Source: Streptomyces rubellomurinus
GTDB taxonomy: Bacteria > Actinomycetota > Actinomycetes > Streptomycetales > Streptomycetaceae
NCBI RefSeq assembly: GCF_000961885.1
Contig: NZ_JZKH01000049.1
Coordinates: 1 to 56,344 of the forward strand
Direction: 5' to 3'
Length of the DNA: 56,344 nt
Shown piece by piece: positions 49,812 to 56,344 of this stretch (position 1 is its first letter; the number at the start of each line of letters is the position of its first letter). Below the pieces are notes generated by a model that saw only the letters and a list, made by a program, of their open reading frames with translations, searched no databases and was not told the origin of the DNA. The translations under genes were made by a program, and so were the position numbers.

Positions 49812-50708
49812 GAGGGGGATCTCCTTCTCGGGAGAGAGGTCGGGCGGAGCGCGCCGCGGGAGCGGCGCACCGGTTCAGCAGGCCGTACGGCGCCGTACGG
49901 AGGGTGGTGTGTTCTGCTGTACGTCGTCGTACGTGCGGGGCCGGGTGGTGCGGGCCTGGGCGCGGGGGCGCACAGGGTCGTACGGGTACCGCTTCCGCCA
50001 CCCTCCGCCGAGGTGGACGTTGACCGAACCGCCTCGACCAGTGGTCGGCTCGATCCGAGATGGGGGGAATCCTGCCATCTGAGGACGGTCAGGTGACCCT
50101 CATCCAGATCAAAATCGGATAACGAGGGCGCACGGTGTCCGCTATCCGGACGATATCAGTGCCCCTGTCACCCTCCGTATAAGTATGCAGATCCCCGGGC
50201 CACCGGCCCGGAGGCCCGCCGCCGGGCCCGCGGGCGGGTGTGTCAGAATTCGTAGCCCGGGTGACCCCCGAACGCTCGAACCAGACCGACGAGTCCTGAC
50301 AGGCTCGGGGTGTCAGGGAACGGAAGTCCTCACGCGGCTCCGTATCCCGGGCACCGGCTCCTCCTGGTCTGCGTTCACTCCTGCGGGTAAGCGTGCGTTT
50401 TTCGCCGTTGCCTGTGCCGGACACCGGCTCCCGTGACGCCGGGCGCCCGACGCGACGGCGCGGCGATGAACAGCGCGCGACGAGGACGAAAAGGCATAGG
50501 TGCGATGCCGACGTCCGACCTACGCTCGGCCCGGAAGCACAGCACGGACAACAAGACCCCATAAAACCCTCATCCGAGGGCGCCGCCCGGCGGCAGCGCC
50601 CCGACCCCGCCCCCCGGGTCCGCTTCGGCGTACCCGGGTTCCGGTTTCCGGCGGGTCGCCCAGTCCGTCGGCCGCGCACCTCGCCAATTCAATGACGAAG
50701 AGGTCATC
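49812..50708. promoter_or_regulatory. Long intergenic region between the ABC importer and malic enzyme
   Basis: 897 bp with no convincing gene. It must hold the divergent promoters. Seen in it: an inverted repeat CGGATA (50116-50121) with TATCCG (50143-50148) in an A+T-richer patch, CCGTATAAGTATG near 50176-50188, and GTGTCAG/CTGACA/GTGTCAG elements between 50238 and 50320. A long malic enzyme leader is likely. Confidence 0.45.
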
Positions 50709-51905
50709 GTGGCAGCGGAGATCATGCACAGCAGCACCCAGGACACCGACGATCCGGTCGACGCCGTCTTCGCGCTGCACCGCGGCGGCAAGATGGAGAT
50801 CCGGGCGACCGTGCCGGTGCGCGACGCGGACGACCTGTCCCTCGCCTACACCCCCGGTGTCGCCCGCGTCTGCACGGCCATCGCGGAGCAGCCGGAGCTG
50901 GTCAACGACTACACCTGGAAGTCCAACACCGTCGCGGTGGTCACCGACGGCACCGCGGTGCTCGGTCTGGGCGACATCGGCCCGGAGGCCTCGCTCCCGG
51001 TGATGGAGGGCAAGGCCATCCTGTTCAAGCAGTTCGGCGGCGTGGACGCGGTGCCGATCGCGCTCGCCTGCACCGGGGTCGACGAGATCGTCGAGACCGT
51101 GGTGCGGCTGGCGCCGTCCTTCGGCGGCGTCAACCTGGAGGACATCTCGGCCCCGCGCTGCTTCGAGATCGAGCGCCGGCTCCAGGACGCCCTGGACATC
51201 CCGGTCTTCCACGACGACCAGCACGGCACCGCGATCGTCACCACCGCCGCGCTGTGGAACGCCGCGAAGGTGACGGACCGCGAGATCGGCTCGCTGCGGG
51301 CCGTCATCTCCGGCGCCGGCGCGGCCGGCATCGCGATCGCCAAGATGCTGGTGGCGGCGGGCATCGGCGACGTGGCCGTGTGCGACCGCAAGGGCGTGGT
51401 GTACGAGGGCCGCGGCGACCTCACCGACGTCAAGGCCGAGATCGCCGCGCTGACCAACCGCACCGGCGTGAAGGGCTCGCTGGCCGACGCGCTGAACGGC
51501 GCCGACGTGTTCATCGGCGTCTCCGGCGGCACCGTGCCGGAGGAGGTCGTCGCGACCATGGCCGAGGGCGCGTTCATCTTCGCGATGGCCAACCCCAACC
51601 CGGAGATCCACCCCGAGGTCGCGCACAAGTACGCGGCCGTCGTCGCCACCGGGCGCAGCGACTTCCCGAACCAGATCAACAACGTGCTGGCCTTCCCGGG
51701 CATCTTCGCCGGCGCGCTGCAGGTGCGGGCCTCCCGGATCACCGAGGGCATGAAGCTGGCCGCCGCCAAGGCGCTGGCGGGCGTGGTGGCGGACGAGCTG
51801 ACGCCGCAGAAGGTCATCCCCTCGCCGTTCGACGAGCGGGTCGCCCCGGCGGTCACCAAGGCCGTGGCCGACGCCGCCCGCGCCGAGGGCGTGGCGCGGA
51901 TCTGA
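50709..51905 (+). CDS. NAD-type malic enzyme
   Basis: 398 residues from GTG 50709. Bacterial short-form malic enzyme: [13 protein letters not shown] (catalytic Tyr), [27 protein letters not shown] (Lys), the acidic metal ligands in [20 protein letters not shown] and [16 protein letters not shown], then the Rossmann domain starting [16 protein letters not shown]. Converts malate to pyruvate and CO2. From memory S. coelicolor SCO5261 at this position prefers NAD. No phosphotransacetylase-like extension. Confidence 0.94.
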   Translation: MAAEIMHSSTQDTDDPVDAVFALHRGGKMEIRATVPVRDADDLSLAYTPGVARVCTAIAEQPELVNDYTWKSNTVAVVTDGTAVLGLGDIGPEASLPVMEGKAILFKQFGGVDAVPIALACTGVDEIVETVVRLAPSFGGVNLEDISAPRCFEIERRLQDALDIPVFHDDQHGTAIVTTAALWNAAKVTDREIGSLRAVISGAGAAGIAIAKMLVAAGIGDVAVCDRKGVVYEGRGDLTDVKAEIAALTNRTGVKGSLADALNGADVFIGVSGGTVPEEVVATMAEGAFIFAMANPNPEIHPEVAHKYAAVVATGRSDFPNQINNVLAFPGIFAGALQVRASRITEGMKLAAAKALAGVVADELTPQKVIPSPFDERVAPAVTKAVADAARAEGVARI

Positions 51906-51918
51906 CGATCTGACGGGT

Positions 51919-51936
51919 TCCCCCGCGCGCGGGGGA
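51919..51936 (+). terminator. Hairpin after malic enzyme
   Basis: An 18-bp perfect palindrome, TCCCCCGCGCGCGGGGGA, 14 bases after the stop. Confidence 0.55.
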
Positions 51937-52010
51937 GCAGTCGAGGCCGGGACGCGCGTCACACCCACGCGTTGTTCCGGCCTCGGCCGTACCCGGCTAT
52001 CGTCCGGGAC

Positions 52011-52973
52011 ATGTTTGCTGCCTACGCCGCACGTATCGACGCCGACGACCCGCTGAGCGGGCTGGAGTTGGGCGAACTCCCCGAGCCGCAGGCCCGTCCC
52101 GGGTGGAGCGTGGTCACGGTCAAGGCCGCCAGCCTCAACCACCACGACCTGTGGTCGCTGCGCGGGGTCGGCCTGCCCGCCGGGAGGCTGCCGATGATCC
52201 TCGGCTGCGACGCCGCCGGGATCGACGAGCACGGCAACGAGGTGGTCATCCACTCGGTGATCGGCCAGAGCGGCCACGGCGTCGGCCCGGACGAGCCCCG
52301 GTCCATCCTGACCGAGCGCTACCAGGGCACCTTCGCCCAGCGGGTCGCGGTGCCCACCTGGAACCTGCTGCCCAAGCCCGCCGAGCTGAGCTTCGAGCAG
52401 GCCGCCTGCCTGCCCACCGCCTGGCTGACGGCCTACCGGATGCTGTTCACCAACGCCGGGGTCAAGCCCGGCGACACCGTGCTGGTGCAGGGCGCCGGCG
52501 GCGGGGTGGCGACCGCGCTGATCGTGCTCGGCAAGGCGGCCGGCCTGCGGGTGTGGGTCACCGGCCGGGACGAGGCCAAGCGGCAGCGGGCGATCGGCCT
52601 CGGCGCGGACGCCGCCTTCGAGAGCGGCGCCCGGCTGCCCGAGCGGGTGGACGCCGTGATGGAGACGGTCGGCGCCGCCACCTGGTCGCACTCGGTGAAG
52701 TCGCTGCGCCCGGGCGGCACCATCGTGATCTCCGGCGCCACCTCGGGCCCGAACCCGAGTGCCACCGAGCTGAACCGGATCTTCTTCCTGGAGCTGAAGG
52801 TGGTCGGCTCGACCATGGGCTCCAAGGAGGAGCTGGCCGGGCTGCTGGCGCTGTGCGCCAACACCGGGGTGCGGCCGGTGATCGACTCGGTGCTGCCGCT
52901 GGCCGAGGCCCGGGAGGGCTTCGCCCGGCTGGCCAAGGGCGACCTCTTCGGGAAGATCGTGCTCACTCCCTGA
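52011..52973 (+). CDS. Zinc-type/quinone oxidoreductase-like MDR dehydrogenase
   Basis: 320 residues from ATG 52011. GroES-like domain (VVTVKAASLNHHDLWSLRGVG, LPMILGCDAAGIDEHGNEVVIH) then a Rossmann domain with VLVQGAGGGVATALIVLGKAAGLRVWVTGR. There is no structural-zinc Cys cluster, so it belongs with the quinone/enone reductases of the MDR superfamily. Substrate unknown. Follows malic enzyme by 105 bp with a hairpin between. Confidence 0.9.
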   Translation: MFAAYAARIDADDPLSGLELGELPEPQARPGWSVVTVKAASLNHHDLWSLRGVGLPAGRLPMILGCDAAGIDEHGNEVVIHSVIGQSGHGVGPDEPRSILTERYQGTFAQRVAVPTWNLLPKPAELSFEQAACLPTAWLTAYRMLFTNAGVKPGDTVLVQGAGGGVATALIVLGKAAGLRVWVTGRDEAKRQRAIGLGADAAFESGARLPERVDAVMETVGAATWSHSVKSLRPGGTIVISGATSGPNPSATELNRIFFLELKVVGSTMGSKEELAGLLALCANTGVRPVIDSVLPLAEAREGFARLAKGDLFGKIVLTP

Positions 52974-52991
52974 GGCGCGCGCACACGCGAA

Positions 52992-53027
52992 CGGCCCGGC
53001 ACCCTCCCCCCGGAGGTGCCGGACCGT
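52992..53027. terminator. Bidirectional terminator
   Basis: CCGGCACC (52996-53003) pairs with GGTGCCGG (53015-53022); the stem extends outward with one mismatch. Between the convergent MDR and PadR genes. Confidence 0.65.
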
Positions 53028-53042
53028 CCGCGCGACGGCCGG

Positions 53043-54071
53043 TCAGCCGAGCAGCCGCTTCAGCCGCTCGCCGACCGTGCCCAGCGCCGTCCGGGCCTCG
53101 GCCAGCTGATCGGCGCTCACGCCGCCGTCCCGGGCCGCGTCGCGGACCTGGTCGCGGAAGCGGTCGAGCAGCCGCTCCAGCTCGCGGGCCGGCTCCCCGG
53201 CCGGGTCGGTGCGGGCCCACGCCGGCAGGTCGGCCGGGGCCGCGGAGGCCCCGGACTTGTCCAGGTCGATCCGGGTGACGGTGACCTGCTCGCCAGGCTC
53301 CTCCGCCGGGTGGCCCCAGCGGGCCGCGTCGGCGAGCCCGGCCAGGCCCTTGGTCAGCTCGGACAGGCCCTCGGCCAGCCCCTTCGGCCAGTCGCCCTGC
53401 GCCGCGTGCTCGCGCACCTGCTGCTCGACCCGGCGCTTGATCCGCAGCGCCTCCTGCTGCGCCGCGGTGCGCGAGGCCTTGGCCTGCTCGCGCAGCCGGC
53501 GGGCTTCCTCCTCGGCGGCCTTCGCCTTGGCCTTGGCGGCCTTCTCCTGCTCCCGGGCGCGCTTGGCCTGCTCCTTGGCCTGCCGCTTGAACTGGGCGAA
53601 CTCCTCCTTGGCGCGCTGCCAGGACTCGTTGTCGCCCCACGGCCCGGACCACGGGTCGCCGCCGCCCTCGGCGGGGGCCGGCCGCGGGGCCTGCCGGGCG
53701 GCCTTCCACAGCTCCTCGCGCAGGTCCTTGGCGCTGTCCCGGACGTCCTCCCGGATCGCCCCGGCCAGCTGCGCCACGGAGTCCCGGATCTCGCCCTCCA
53801 GCTCGTCCAACTCGACCTGTCGGGCTTCGAGTTCGGCGCGGCCGGCGTCGGTCAGCCGGTACACCTTGCGGCCGCCCTCGGTGCTGTGGCTGACCAGGCC
53901 CTCCTGCTCCAGCTTGGCCAGGCGCGGGTAGACGGTGCCGGCGGAGGGCGCGTACAGGCCCTGGAAGCGCTCCTCCAGCAGGCGGATCACCTCGTAGCCG
54001 TGCCGGGGGGACTCGTCCAGCAGCTTCAGCAGGTAGAGCCGGAGCCGGCCGTGGCCGAACACGGGGGTCAT
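53043..54071 (-). CDS. PadR-family regulator with long coiled-coil extension
   Basis: 342 residues, far longer than the usual 110-180. The N-terminal winged helix is standard: LRLYLLKLLDESPRHGYEVIRLLEERF, APSAGTVYPRLAKLEQEGLVSHSTEGGRKVYRLTDAGRAEL. After residue 130 comes a highly charged Ala/Lys/Glu/Arg coiled coil (about 165-240, KEEFAQFKRQAKEQAKRARE and following) and a C-terminal helical domain. The ATG is one base after the DUF4097 stop, so the two are co-expressed. It probably represses its own operon at the repeats near 55016-55052. Confidence 0.9.
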   Translation of the reverse strand: MTPVFGHGRLRLYLLKLLDESPRHGYEVIRLLEERFQGLYAPSAGTVYPRLAKLEQEGLVSHSTEGGRKVYRLTDAGRAELEARQVELDELEGEIRDSVAQLAGAIREDVRDSAKDLREELWKAARQAPRPAPAEGGGDPWSGPWGDNESWQRAKEEFAQFKRQAKEQAKRAREQEKAAKAKAKAAEEEARRLREQAKASRTAAQQEALRIKRRVEQQVREHAAQGDWPKGLAEGLSELTKGLAGLADAARWGHPAEEPGEQVTVTRIDLDKSGASAAPADLPAWARTDPAGEPARELERLLDRFRDQVRDAARDGGVSADQLAEARTALGTVGERLKRLLG

Positions 54072-54072
54072 C

Positions 54073-54990
54073 TCAGGCCTCCTTGGTCAGGTCGGGCCCG
54101 GCGGGCTTGGTGAGGTCGGGGCCGGCCGGGAGCTCCCGGGCCGGGGCGTCGTCCTCGGCGTCGGGGCGGCGCAGCACGGTGACGGCGCCGGAGACGGTGG
54201 TGACGTTCAGGCTGCCGCGGCCCTCGCCGAGCTGCCCGGAGATCTTCTTGGCGCCCCAGGTGCTGCTCATCTTGAGCTGCTCGAAGGTGCTGGAGACGTC
54301 GCCGGTGGTGGAGCCGGCCTCGACGGTGGCGTCGGCCAGCGAGGGGATGCGGACGACGACCGGCCCGCTGACGGTGTTGACCTTGACGTCGGTCTCGCCG
54401 GCCACGTCGAGGTCCAGGGTGACGGCGCCGGTGACGGAGTTGGCCTGGACCCGGTCGGCGGTGCCGGCGATCACGGTGAGCTGCCCGGAGACGGTGTTGA
54501 CCTTGAGCTCGCCGCCCACCGCCTGGGCGTCCACGTCGCCGGTGACGGTGGCGGCGTCGATGCGGCCGGTCACCTTGGCGAGGGTGGCGTCGCCGCTGGC
54601 GCTCTGCACCGAGACGTGGCCGTCGATGCCGGTGACGGTGGCGCCGGCCGAGACGGTGCCGACCTTGACCGCGGCGTCGACCGGGACGGTCAGGGTGACG
54701 CCGACCGTCCGCTTGCGCTTGAAGCTGCCGAGGAAGGACTTGACCGAGGCGACCGACCTGAGCTGCTCGCCGAACTCGCCCCAGCTGTTGATGTCCTTGT
54801 AGGTGACCGTCAGCACGCCGTCCACGAGCGTCACGTGCAGCGGCTCGCCCCGGAGCTCGGTGACCTCCATGCGGGCCGGGCCCTCGGCCGCGACCACGTT
54901 CACGGTGCCGTCGATGACGCGCACGTGCAGTTCGCGGACCGCGTCCTCGAAGGTGGTCCTGCCCGGCCCCTCGATCGTCCACTGGCTCAT
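54073..54990 (-). CDS. DUF4097 beta-helix-like protein
   Basis: 305 residues from ATG 54990 (GGGAGGC upstream). A short N-terminal domain (WTIEGPGRTTFEDAVRELHVRVIDGTVNVVAAEG) is followed by repeating short beta units of about 20 residues with VxGxVxVxTVSG character (DATLAKVTGRIDAATVTGDVDAQAVGGELKVNTVSGQLTV), the DUF4097/adhesin-like pattern. No signal peptide, so intracellular. It ends with two PAGPDLTKP/EA repeats. Role unknown; DUF4097 genes often sit with PadR or envelope-stress regulators. Confidence 0.9.
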   Translation of the reverse strand: MSQWTIEGPGRTTFEDAVRELHVRVIDGTVNVVAAEGPARMEVTELRGEPLHVTLVDGVLTVTYKDINSWGEFGEQLRSVASVKSFLGSFKRKRTVGVTLTVPVDAAVKVGTVSAGATVTGIDGHVSVQSASGDATLAKVTGRIDAATVTGDVDAQAVGGELKVNTVSGQLTVIAGTADRVQANSVTGAVTLDLDVAGETDVKVNTVSGPVVVRIPSLADATVEAGSTTGDVSSTFEQLKMSSTWGAKKISGQLGEGRGSLNVTTVSGAVTVLRRPDAEDDAPARELPAGPDLTKPAGPDLTKEA

Positions 54991-55015
54991 GTCTGCCGCC
55001 TCCCGCTGTCGGATC

Positions 55016-55052
55016 GCGATGTATCGCGTTCTCTGTAAGAGACGATATATCG
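55016..55052. promoter_or_regulatory. Probable PadR operator in the DUF4097-padR promoter
   Basis: GCGAT-GT-ATCGC (55016-55027) and CGATATATCG (55043-55052) are two palindromes with centres 26 bp apart, in an A+T-rich island just upstream of the operon. Similar paired ATATCG elements precede other PadR operons. Confidence 0.7.
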
Positions 55053-55145
55053 CGTGCCGGGAAAAGCAAGCGGTTCCGCCCCGGAAACCGGCCCGGACCC
55101 GCCCCCGAGGTGCCCCCCTAAGGGGCGCCACCCGCGCGGGGCACG

Positions 55146-55183
55146 CGAAGGGCCCGGGAGGCGGCTGCCTCCCGGGCCCTTCG
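55146..55183 (-). terminator. Terminator after the small acidic protein gene
   Basis: A perfect 17-bp stem (55146-55162 with 55167-55183, loop GGCT), 17 bases beyond the stop. Confidence 0.82.
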
Positions 55184-55199
55184 TACGGCCGTCACCGGG

Positions 55200-55379
55200 T
55201 CACTCGTCGTCCTCGTCGTCGAGCCGGGCCAGCCAGGTGGCCAGCCGCTCGACCGGGATCTCGAAGTCCGGGTTGAGGTCGACGAACTCGCGCAGGCGCT
55301 CGGCCAGCCACTCGAAGGTGACCTCCTCGTCGCCGCGCCGGCTCTCCAGCTCCTCGATGCCTCGGTCGGTGAAGTACAC
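55200..55379 (-). CDS. Small acidic protein, DUF6104-like
   Basis: 59 residues from GTG 55379 (GGAGCG upstream). Starts MYFTDRGIEELESRRG, continues EEVTFEWLAERLREFVDLN and PVERLATWLARLDDEDDE. This sequence type is highly conserved in Streptomyces as I recall (DUF6104). Acidic, helical, no membrane segment. Function unknown. Confidence 0.85.
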   Translation of the reverse strand: MYFTDRGIEELESRRGDEEVTFEWLAERLREFVDLNPDFEIPVERLATWLARLDDEDDE

Positions 55380-55425
55380 GGTTCGCTCCGGTCGGATGGG
55401 GGTTGACCTGGTCAGGATAGTCCGG

Positions 55426-56344
55426 TCAGCTGGCCCGCCAGGTGCTGATGGTGGCCTTGGCGGCCCCGGTGGTCGGGTCGGCCTGCTCGATCACCGCGAT
55501 GGCGATGTTGCGGGTGACCCGGTCGCGGACGCACAGCAGACGGCCGGGGGCGACCCGGTTGTACGAGAGGTCGGTGTCCGGCCGGGAGTCGATCGCGGCG
55601 GCGCACTGCTCGGCGGTGACGGTCGGCTCGGTGATCACCGCGAAGTCCGACTTGTCGTCCCCGTAGCTGGCGAAGGAGTTGGCCTTGCTGCCGTTGCTGT
55701 TGTTGGCCACCCCGAGGCCCCACTTGAGGTCGCCGGAGTGCGGCACCACGGTGCCCGAGTCCAGGTCGATCCGGTAGGTGTCGCTGCTGTACTCGGCGCC
55801 CGGGATCGACAGCGACTTCTTGTCCAGGATCGGCGCGTAGCCGGTCGGCCGGGCGGGGGCCGAGACGGTGCTCTGGCCGGATTTCGACGGTCCGGCCGTC
55901 ACCGAGCCGGTCGAGGACCCGGTGGGGGCGGGGGAGGAGGTCGTCCGGTCCGGGGCCGGGCGCGGACTCTCGGACGTGGTGGCCGCGGCGGCCGGCTTGT
56001 CGTCGCTCTTCTTGCCGTCGTCCAGCGACTTCATCAGGGCGACGCCGCCGGCCGTACCGCCGACCGCCATCACCAGGGCGACCGTGAGCAGCACCTTCCA
56101 GGAGACCCCGCCCTTCCTGGCCTTGGGTGCCGGCTCCGGGGTGCCGGTGACCACCGGGCCCGGCGGGGGCGTGTCGAAGGCCGGCGGCTCGGGCCGCAGC
56201 TGGACGGTCGGCGGCGCGGGCAGCACCGGCGCGGTGGGCGCCTCGGTGGCCGGCGGCGGGGCGCCGTACGCGCCGGGCGGCGGCGGCGCGAAGCCCGGCG
56301 GCGGGGTGGCGGGCTGCTGCGGCGCGGCGGCCACGGTGGCCGGG
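55426..56344 (-). CDS. Pro-rich single-pass membrane protein (5' end may lie beyond the edge)
   Basis: At least 302 residues; a GTG at 56334 could be the start, but the frame is open to the window edge, so it is given as partial. A cytosolic Pro/Ala-rich region (about 1-75), a basic patch (PKARKGG), one transmembrane segment (VLLTVALVMAVGGTAGGVALM), a Ser/Thr/Pro linker and an extracellular domain that begins near YAPILDKKSLSIPGAEY and has two Cys (QCAAAID, LLCVRD). Same plan as the protein at 13708. No function assigned; it could also be the extracellular part of a larger envelope protein. Confidence 0.72.
   Translation of the reverse strand, partial: PATVAAAPQQPATPPPGFAPPPPGAYGAPPPATEAPTAPVLPAPPTVQLRPEPPAFDTPPPGPVVTGTPEPAPKARKGGVSWKVLLTVALVMAVGGTAGGVALMKSLDDGKKSDDKPAAAATTSESPRPAPDRTTSSPAPTGSSTGSVTAGPSKSGQSTVSAPARPTGYAPILDKKSLSIPGAEYSSDTYRIDLDSGTVVPHSGDLKWGLGVANNSNGSKANSFASYGDDKSDFAVITEPTVTAEQCAAAIDSRPDTDLSYNRVAPGRLLCVRDRVTRNIAIAVIEQADPTTGAAKATISTWRAS

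Noticed and set aside
50185..50695. Short open frames upstream of malic enzyme
   Set aside because: Low-complexity Arg/Pro content, no ribosome sites and no recognisable motif; treated as leader/intergenic DNA.

Overview
The window is about 70% or more G+C, uses GTG and TTG starts freely, and carries genes typical of Streptomycetaceae: DasR with its chitobiose transporter, a WhiB-like protein, nickel superoxide dismutase with its maturation peptidase, and cobalamin-riboswitch control of a class Ia ribonucleotide reductase. From memory, the order nrdAB - dasR/dasABCD/nagB - pdtaS-like kinase - wblE - sigH/anti-sigma - sodN/sodX - amino-acid ABC transporter - malic enzyme follows the S. coelicolor region SCO5225 to about SCO5266. 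The organism is therefore probably a Streptomyces or Kitasatospora core chromosome. I saw no tRNA, rRNA, CRISPR array, insertion sequence or phage gene.

Layout. 1-2.4 kb: the start of a CseB-like response regulator, its CseA-like secreted partner, a class F sortase and a small surface protein. 2.7-8.4 kb: two TetR regulators with divergent partners, an AhpD-like protein, a membrane protein and two hypotheticals. 8.4-9.6 kb: an ATPase remnant and a Phd/RelE toxin-antitoxin pair. 9.7-13.5 kb: nrdAB behind NrdR boxes and a cobalamin riboswitch. 13.7-22.6 kb: an apparently accessory cell-surface polysaccharide locus (egghead-like glycosyltransferase, GH26 and GH113 hydrolases, an O-acyltransferase fused to an SGNH domain, and two membrane proteins with Pro/Gln-rich tails), which I read as making and trimming an acylated beta-mannan. 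22.7-26.2 kb: a GNAT, a histidine phosphatase and a two-gene sodium/solute symporter operon.

26.4-35.6 kb is the amino-sugar block. DasR faces DasABC (import), DasD (cytoplasmic GH3 N-acetylglucosaminidase), a second DasA-like lipoprotein with its own DasR-type promoter, and a SIS-family NagB-like enzyme. Next comes an intergenic region that appears to encode a DasR-controlled small RNA (scr5239-like, minus strand). 35.7-41.4 kb holds signalling and stress genes: PdtaS-like kinase, WblE, a lipid kinase, and sigma factor plus anti-sigma kinase. 42.1-45.2 kb is a FecCD-type ABC importer under a second cobalamin riboswitch, so the window links cobalamin uptake and the cobalamin-independent reductase to the same signal. 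45.3-50 kb: Ni-SOD, its peptidase, a CGNR protein and an amino-acid ABC importer. 50.7-56.3 kb: NAD-type malic enzyme, an MDR oxidoreductase, a PadR/DUF4097 pair, a small conserved acidic protein and the end of a Pro-rich membrane protein.
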